64,000 nt of DNA from Verrucomicrobiota bacterium. Its GTDB lineage: Bacteria; Verrucomicrobiota; Verrucomicrobiia; Opitutales; UBA953. Positions 59,689 through 64,000 of this stretch are shown here, one piece after another (the stretch's first letter is position 1; each line of letters begins with the position of its first letter). The DNA lies in assembly GCA_015061905.1 (NCBI GenBank), contig SUVQ01000003.1, forward strand, positions 62,001-126,000, given 5' to 3'. The notes beneath the pieces were generated by a model. That model searched no databases, was not told the DNA's origin, and saw only the letters and a list, made by a program, of their open reading frames with translations. The position numbers and the translations under genes were made by a program.

Positions 59689-61428
59689 ATGAAATTATTC
59701 CCCAGCCTCACACTTGTTACGCTTTGTGCCGCTTTTGCAGGGTGCACGGCAACTACTCAAACCATTAATTTTGCAGACCAGGACGGCGTTACCGTCACGG
59801 TTGACGGGACGGAAATCGGTGTTACGCCGCTTACTTTTGAAGTCGATCGCACGGCGACACCGACGGCGCATACCGTTGTTTTTTCCAAGGACGGTTATAA
59901 GTCCGAAGAAATGCTCTTGGAATCGTGGGAAGACGCGGACGGGCTTTGCTCCTTCCTCGAAGATTACCCCGTTCCCGAGCTTTTGCCCGTCGAAGAGCCT
60001 GTTGTTGAAGTAGCGGAAGTTGCGGAAGAACCCGTTCCCGCCGCCGAGCCGGAAGTGGTCGCGGTTGCCGAAGAACCCGTTGCTGAGCCTGCGGTTGTCG
60101 AAGAACCGGTTGTTGCTGAAGAGCCGGCAGAAGTGGTTGCGGTTGAAGAACCTGTCGCCGAGCCTGTTGCGGAAGAAATTGTTTCCGAAGAGCCTGTCGT
60201 TGAAGTAGCGGAAGTTGCGGAAGAACCCGTTCCCGCTGCCGAGCCGGAAGTGGTTGCCGTTGCCGAAGAACCCGTCGCGGAGCCTGCGGTTGTTGAAGAA
60301 CCGGTTGTTGTTGAAGAGCCGGCAGAAGCGGTTGCGGTTGAAGAACCTGTCGCCGAGCCTGTTGCGGAAGAAATTGTTTCCGAAGAGCCTGTCGTTGAAG
60401 TAGCGGAAGTTGCGGAAGAACCCGTTCCCGCTGCTGAACCGGAAGTGGTCGCGGTTGCCGAAGAACCCGTTGCTGAGCCTGCGGTTGTCGAAGAACCTGT
60501 TGTTGTTGAAGAGCCGACAGAAGTGGTTGCGACGGAAGAACCTGTCGCCGAGCCCGTTGCGGAAGAAATTGTTTCCGAAGAGCCTGTTGTTGAAGTAGCG
60601 GAAGTCGCGGAAGAACCCGTTCCCGCCGCCGAGCCGGAAGTGGTCGCCGTCGCCGAAGAACCCGTCGCCGAACCGGCGGTTGTCGAAGAACCGGTTGTTG
60701 TTGAAGAGCCGGCAGAAGTGGTTGCGACGGAAGAACCTGTCGCCGAGCCCGTTGCGGAAGAAATTGTTTCCGAAGAGCCTGTCGTTGAAGTAGCGGAAGT
60801 TGCGGAAGAACCCGTTCCCGCCGCTGAACCGGAAGTGGTTGCCGTTGCGGAAGAACCCGTCGCGGAACCGGCGGTTGTCGAAGAACCGGTTGTTGCTGAA
60901 GCCCCGGCAGAAGTGGTTGCGACGGAAGAACCTGTCGTCGAGCCTGTTGCAGATGCTTCCGTTCCCGTAGAACCGGCAGTCGTCGCAGTTGCGGAAGTTC
61001 CGGCGGTTGCGGAAGAAGTTGCTGAAGATGAAGATTTTTCGGAAGAAGAAGCCTTGCTTGAAGAACCTGTTGCCGAAGCGTCAGAAGAACCTGTAGCGGA
61101 AGAAGTCTCCGAAGAGCCTGCTCCGGAACCCGCGCCCGAGGTCGCTGAAGAGCCCGCTCCCGCACCCGCAGAGGAACCGACGCCGGAACCCGCTCCCGAG
61201 CCTGCTCCTGCTCCGGTTGCAGAACCGGAACCGGCGGCGGAAGAACCTGCGGCTCCTGCTACGGAACCGGAAAAGCCGGCTCTTGATCCGACCCGCACGC
61301 TGAAAGATATCGAAAATGAATTGAAGAATCTTTCCCGCCAGCGCAAAAACGGTGAAATTTCCGAGAAGGAATTCCAAAAAGCATGTGCGGATCTTGAAGC
61401 GGAAGTGCGTGCACGCTACGGAGAATAA
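59689..61428 (+). CDS. PEGA-domain lipoprotein with five 65-residue acidic repeats
   Basis: A 579-residue protein. Signal MKLFPSLTLVTLCAAF with lipobox FAGC; a PEGA domain at about residues 25-75 (VTVDGTEIGVTPLTFEVD); then five tandem 65-residue repeats of the EEPVVEVAEVAEEPVPAAEP type (59995-60969), further Pro/Glu/Ala sequence, and a C-terminal helix (KDIENELKNLSRQRKNGEI) resembling the end of the previous protein. The repeat is encoded by 195-bp DNA units. The region should be an extended acidic stalk away from the membrane. A clear terminator follows. Confidence 0.85.
   Translation: MKLFPSLTLVTLCAAFAGCTATTQTINFADQDGVTVTVDGTEIGVTPLTFEVDRTATPTAHTVVFSKDGYKSEEMLLESWEDADGLCSFLEDYPVPELLPVEEPVVEVAEVAEEPVPAAEPEVVAVAEEPVAEPAVVEEPVVAEEPAEVVAVEEPVAEPVAEEIVSEEPVVEVAEVAEEPVPAAEPEVVAVAEEPVAEPAVVEEPVVVEEPAEAVAVEEPVAEPVAEEIVSEEPVVEVAEVAEEPVPAAEPEVVAVAEEPVAEPAVVEEPVVVEEPTEVVATEEPVAEPVAEEIVSEEPVVEVAEVAEEPVPAAEPEVVAVAEEPVAEPAVVEEPVVVEEPAEVVATEEPVAEPVAEEIVSEEPVVEVAEVAEEPVPAAEPEVVAVAEEPVAEPAVVEEPVVAEAPAEVVATEEPVVEPVADASVPVEPAVVAVAEVPAVAEEVAEDEDFSEEEALLEEPVAEASEEPVAEEVSEEPAPEPAPEVAEEPAPAPAEEPTPEPAPEPAPAPVAEPEPAAEEPAAPATEPEKPALDPTRTLKDIENELKNLSRQRKNGEISEKEFQKACADLEAEVRARYGE
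59995..60969 (+). repeat. Tandem repeat, 5 units of 195 bp
   Basis: Unit starts are about 59995, 60190, 60385, 60580 and 60775; each begins GAGCCTGTYGTTGAAGTAGC or a close variant. Units differ mostly at third codon positions, so divergence is under selection to keep the protein. The fifth unit departs near its end. Each unit carries one CGTTCCC word (CCCGTTCCCGC). Copy number could vary between strains. Confidence 0.92.
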
Positions 61429-61444
61429 AAGTTCTCTTTTTCAA

Positions 61445-61478
61445 AAAACTCCCCGGTTTCTTGTCGGGGAGTTTTTTT
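61445..61478 (+). terminator. Terminator of the repeat lipoprotein gene
   Basis: AAACTCCCCG and CGGGGAGTTT pair around GTTTCTTGT, followed by TTTT. Confidence 0.9.
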
Positions 61479-61510
61479 GTGCGCGAACGGGAACGCATAA
61501 CGATTCTTGT

Positions 61511-61538
61511 TTGCAAGCATTTCCGGCTCGGGCATACT
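61511..61538 (+). promoter_or_regulatory. Promoter of queD-queE
   Basis: TTGCAA (61511-61516), a 16-base spacer, CATACT (61533-61538). The start codon is at 61546, so the message would be leaderless or nearly so: transcription would begin near 61545. Confidence 0.55.
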
Positions 61539-61545
61539 TGGGCGT

Positions 61546-61974
61546 ATGCATACCTGTGAAAAAATTTACACGGATATCCCGATCGGGCATTTACAGCACC
61601 GCCATCCGGGGCATTGCCGTTTTGTCCACGGGCACAATTGGTCGCTGACACTGACTTTTGCTTGTGAAGAATTGGACGACTTGGGTTTTGTTATTGATTT
61701 CGGAGGCATTAAATTTATCAGTCGGTGGATTTCGGAAAATCTCGATCATGCCTGCATGTTTGCGAAATCGGATACGGAAGGACTGAAAATGCTTTCCGCG
61801 TTCCCGCATCTTTTTAAACCTTACGTGCTGGAAAATTGTTCGGCGGAAGGGCTGGCAAAGCATTTATTTGATATTTTTAACGCGTTGATTCGAGAAGAGT
61901 CGGGCGGACGAGCTTGGCTTAAAGCGATCAAAGTCGGAGAAGACAGCAAAAATTTTGCTTATTTCGAGAAATGA
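61546..61974 (+). CDS. queD: 6-carboxy-5,6,7,8-tetrahydropterin synthase
   Basis: Second enzyme of queuosine/7-deazaguanine synthesis; converts dihydroneopterin triphosphate to CPH4. It has 142 residues. HLQHRHPGHCRFVHGHNWSL contains the zinc-binding histidines and cysteine, LGFVIDFGGIKFI the VxDFxxlk motif, and LDHACMF the LDH. The start at 61546 (MHTCEKIYTDIPIGH) sits a few bases after the -10 box. It overlaps queE by four bases (ATGA). Confidence 0.94.
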   Translation: MHTCEKIYTDIPIGHLQHRHPGHCRFVHGHNWSLTLTFACEELDDLGFVIDFGGIKFISRWISENLDHACMFAKSDTEGLKMLSAFPHLFKPYVLENCSAEGLAKHLFDIFNALIREESGGRAWLKAIKVGEDSKNFAYFEK

Positions 61975-62675
61975 GCAAGCCGGGAAATCCGGACTTCCGT
62001 TCGGAAAAGGAAAATTTCGCGCGCGGGAACGGGAAATCCGAAAACGTGAAGAATTTTAATTACAGTGTATTTGAAACGTTCCACTCTTTTCAGGGAGAGG
62101 GGGAACATTCCGGACGTTCGGCGTTTTTTATTCGTTTATACGGTTGCCCGATTCAATGCCCGTGGTGCGATTCGGCGGAAACGTGGAACTCCTCCGAGGG
62201 AAATAACGTGCAAAAAATCCCGCCGGAAGCCCTTGCCGAAGCGGCGATTGCGACGCATCCGGATTTTGTCGTCATTACCGGCGGGGAGCCGACAATTCAT
62301 GACCTCTCTCCGCTTTGTGAGGCACTTCACGCAAAAAATCTCTCCGTTCACTTGGAGACGAGCGGCGCGTTCCCGCTTCGCGGAAAATTTGATTGGATTA
62401 CGCTAAGTCCCAAAACGAAGCGATTGCCGCTTCCCGAAAATTGGGCTCGAGCATCGGAGCTTAAGCTCATTATCACCGAGCCGGAAGACATCGATTTTTG
62501 GATTGAAAAAATTTCCCGGGAACGCGTTCCGGAAAGCACGACGATTCGGCTTCATCCCGAATGGTCCCAACACCGGAATCCTGCCGTGCTTTCGGCGATT
62601 GCCGATTGTGTTTGTCGGCGCGGGCATCCGTTCCGCGCCGGCTGGCAACTTCACAAACTTTTTGATGTCCGGTAA
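61971..62675 (+). CDS. queE: 7-carboxy-7-deazaguanine synthase (radical SAM)
   Basis: Radical-SAM enzyme that contracts CPH4 to CDG, the step after QueD. The 234 residues hold FETFHSFQGEGEHSGRSAFF (substrate segment), YGCPIQCPWCDSAETW with the [4Fe-4S] cysteines CxxxCxxC, and VVITGGEPTIHDLSPLCEAL with the SAM-binding GGEP. About 25 charged residues precede the core (SKPGNPDFRSEKENF), an unusual extension. queC and queF are not adjacent. Its stop codon is one base before the next ATG. Confidence 0.95.
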   Translation: MSKPGNPDFRSEKENFARGNGKSENVKNFNYSVFETFHSFQGEGEHSGRSAFFIRLYGCPIQCPWCDSAETWNSSEGNNVQKIPPEALAEAAIATHPDFVVITGGEPTIHDLSPLCEALHAKNLSVHLETSGAFPLRGKFDWITLSPKTKRLPLPENWARASELKLIITEPEDIDFWIEKISRERVPESTTIRLHPEWSQHRNPAVLSAIADCVCRRGHPFRAGWQLHKLFDVR

Positions 62676-62676
62676 T

Positions 62677-63582
62677 ATGAAACTTCTTTGGGTCGCGTTA
62701 TCGGCTGTCGCCTGCGCCTTTCCTGAAACGGAATTGCGTGGAGGCGTTGCGCCCGTTTCCGCTTCCGAAGAGGCGGGAACGCTGATTGCGGCACGGACGA
62801 GCGAGGCTTGGCTTGAGGAGCTGAAGGATCTTATTGTGCGTCGGGAAAACTTTTTTTCAGAGGCGGAAGCTTTATCTGAAAACGAGCGTTCCCGCCGGGC
62901 GTCGGATATCGCGGCGCGTTTTGAAGCTCACTTGGAGCGGTTTCCGGATTCATTTCCCGGATTGTATTTTTACGCCGATTTTCTGCATGAAGGCGGCGAA
63001 AACGAACGTGCCGAAAAATATCTTTTGCGCGCGGAAAAGCTCGCTCCGGAGCTGGCTCCGATTCAATTTTTACTTGGAAAAATTTTGGCGGAAAAAGGTT
63101 CCGTCCGCGATGCTTTCGAGCGGTTTCGGAACGGTTTCTCTCTCGGCGTTCCCGACGCGGAATCCGCCGCGCTTTACGGAGAATTTCTTCTTGAAAACCG
63201 GGCGTTTTTGCTTGCCGAAAAATGTATCGAAAATCGCGCGGAGCTTGACGATGCGATGTTGCGCGCTTTTCGCCTCGCTGCGATTCTTTCCGGCGAAGAC
63301 ACGGATTTTTACTGGCGTTATGCGGAAGCGTTTTACGACATCGAAACGCCGGATATGAAATCGGCACTCCTTGCGTGGGAAAATGTTGCCCGCCTTCCCG
63401 AGGTGCAAAAGCGGCAGGATTTAGCCGCCGCAGTCGCGCTCCATCGCGCGCGCGTTCTCGCCGAGCTCGGTCGTATCGAAGAAGCGGATACAATTTTGAG
63501 AGAAACCGTCGGGTTCCCGCAATTGGAGCGTTCCCGCCGGAAAGTTTTTGAAATCATTTATCGAAAAAGAAGAGAAAAATAA
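62677..63582 (+). CDS. Exported TPR-like protein
   Basis: A 301-residue protein. MKLLWVALSAVACAFPETEL is a probable signal peptide. From about residue 60 it is all-helical with TPR-like spacing: FPGLYFYADFLHEGGENERA, then PIQFLLGKILAEKGSVRDAF and ALHRARVLAELGRIEEADTI. It probably serves as a binding scaffold at the periplasmic side. It starts one base after queE, but its subject is unrelated, so co-transcription does not imply shared function. An M50 protease gene starts two bases after its stop. Confidence 0.75.
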   Translation: MKLLWVALSAVACAFPETELRGGVAPVSASEEAGTLIAARTSEAWLEELKDLIVRRENFFSEAEALSENERSRRASDIAARFEAHLERFPDSFPGLYFYADFLHEGGENERAEKYLLRAEKLAPELAPIQFLLGKILAEKGSVRDAFERFRNGFSLGVPDAESAALYGEFLLENRAFLLAEKCIENRAELDDAMLRAFRLAAILSGEDTDFYWRYAEAFYDIETPDMKSALLAWENVARLPEVQKRQDLAAAVALHRARVLAELGRIEEADTILRETVGFPQLERSRRKVFEIIYRKRREK

Positions 63583-63584
63583 TT

Positions 63585-64000
63585 ATGGAATTTTTTGAGT
63601 CTCTGCGTTGGGCGGCAATTCAGTTTATCGTTTTAATTTTATGTATTTCGCTGCATGAGTTCGGGCATGCGTGGACTGCGGACAAGCGCGGCGACCCGCT
63701 CCCGCGTGCGCAAGGACGCGTAACGCTCAATCCGGCGGCGCATATCGATCCGCTCGGCACATTGCTGATTCCGGGAATTATGATTTTTGTGCCTGTCTTT
63801 TTCGGCGGGCTTCCTTTCGGGCTTATCGGTTGGGGAAAACCCGTGCAAGTTTCGCTGAATCGCCCGAAGACCCGGCGCACGGACGATATTTTAATTACGC
63901 TTTCCGGTCCGGGAATGAATTTTCTTCTCGCACTCGTCGGTGCGCTTTCGCTGGGCGTGCTCGGCGCGTTCCCGCAGGACGCCGTTCCCGAAACCGTGTT
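63585..64000 (+). CDS. Site-2 protease-like M50 zinc metallopeptidase, N-terminal part
   Basis: Runs off the window edge after 138 codons. CISLHEFGHAWTADKRGDPL carries the HExGH zinc motif in a membrane helix, and RVTLNPAAHIDPLGTLLIPG has the usual N-P-x-x-H-x-D-P-x-G loop. WGKPVQVSLNRPKTRRTDD and LITLSGPGMNFLLAL match compact M50 rhomboid-like homologues. It is an intramembrane protease; substrate unknown. Confidence 0.9.
   Translation, partial: MEFFESLRWAAIQFIVLILCISLHEFGHAWTADKRGDPLPRAQGRVTLNPAAHIDPLGTLLIPGIMIFVPVFFGGLPFGLIGWGKPVQVSLNRPKTRRTDDILITLSGPGMNFLLALVGALSLGVLGAFPQDAVPETV

Noticed and set aside
59995-60969. CRISPR array or integron-like array at the regular 195-base period.
   Set aside because: The repeat is coding, in frame, contiguous without spacers and divergent mostly at third codon positions.
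59964-61346. 460-codon minus-strand Ser/Ala/Gly/Thr repeat protein opposite the PEGA lipoprotein.
   Set aside because: It is the complement of the Glu/Pro/Val repeat codons; the plus frame has a signal peptide, lipobox, PEGA domain and terminator.

Overview
The window reads as a chromosomal segment of a Verrucomicrobiota bacterium, most likely class Opitutae (Opitutales/Puniceicoccales-like). The grounds are several secreted proteins ending in the verrucomicrobial form of the PEP-CTERM sorting tail (PEPSxFGLLAG, hydrophobic stretch, RRRR), an OleC-like ligase, a typical set of verrucomicrobial housekeeping genes, and intergenic repeats of a kind I remember from this and other environmental phyla. 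This assignment is inference. Most of the window is core genome; the accessory parts are secreted proteins, repeats and one toxin-antitoxin patch.

Layout. 1-9 kb: tail of a PEP-CTERM gene, repeats, lysC, a GAP1-N-like membrane protein, rpmI-rplT, an L,D-transpeptidase abutting asd, a GH20 hexosaminidase, and PEP-CTERM gene A. 9-19 kb: rpiB-glyA-adk-like operon, glgA, an aspartate-type aminotransferase, a MenH-like hydrolase, an OleC-like ligase, a small lipoprotein, and an IdeS/Mac-like cysteine protease with a PEP-CTERM tail. 19-31 kb: a REP-associated transposase between its hairpins, valS, a FecR-domain protein, purC, tRNA-Val, ilvN-ilvC, an ArsR regulator, nrdD-nrdG and tRNA-Lys. 31-43 kb: higBA with a degraded, possibly phage-derived stretch, exbB-exbD-tonB, sufS, pyrD, guaB, a 32-residue bS22-like protein, a ThiE-like protein, a GT9 glycosyltransferase and a PPi-type phosphofructokinase. 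43-53 kb: nusA-infB, rpmG, a DUF2238 protein, a ketosynthase-ACP pair, an O-antigen ligase-like protein and a GH123-like protein. 53-64 kb: a DUF456 protein, PEP-CTERM gene B (a paralogue of A with the same promoter, leader and terminator), an orphan nuoA, a three-domain diadenylate cyclase, corA, tRNA-Gln and tRNA-Thr, two PEGA lipoproteins (one with a 195-bp tandem repeat), queD-queE, a TPR protein and a truncated M50 protease.

The strongest unexplained signal is genome-scale. The word GGGAACG (reverse complement CGTTCCC, usually inside GCGGGAACGC) occurs about 35-38 times per 10 kb by my hand count of the first 20 kb, against roughly one expected by chance. It is found on both strands and in all reading frames, and many intrinsic terminators are built from two inverted copies. 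That is the signature of DNA uptake sequences in Neisseriaceae and Pasteurellaceae. The word is missing from the bodies of PEP-CTERM genes A and B. Most genes here also lack a clear Shine-Dalgarno sequence and have A/T-rich leaders.
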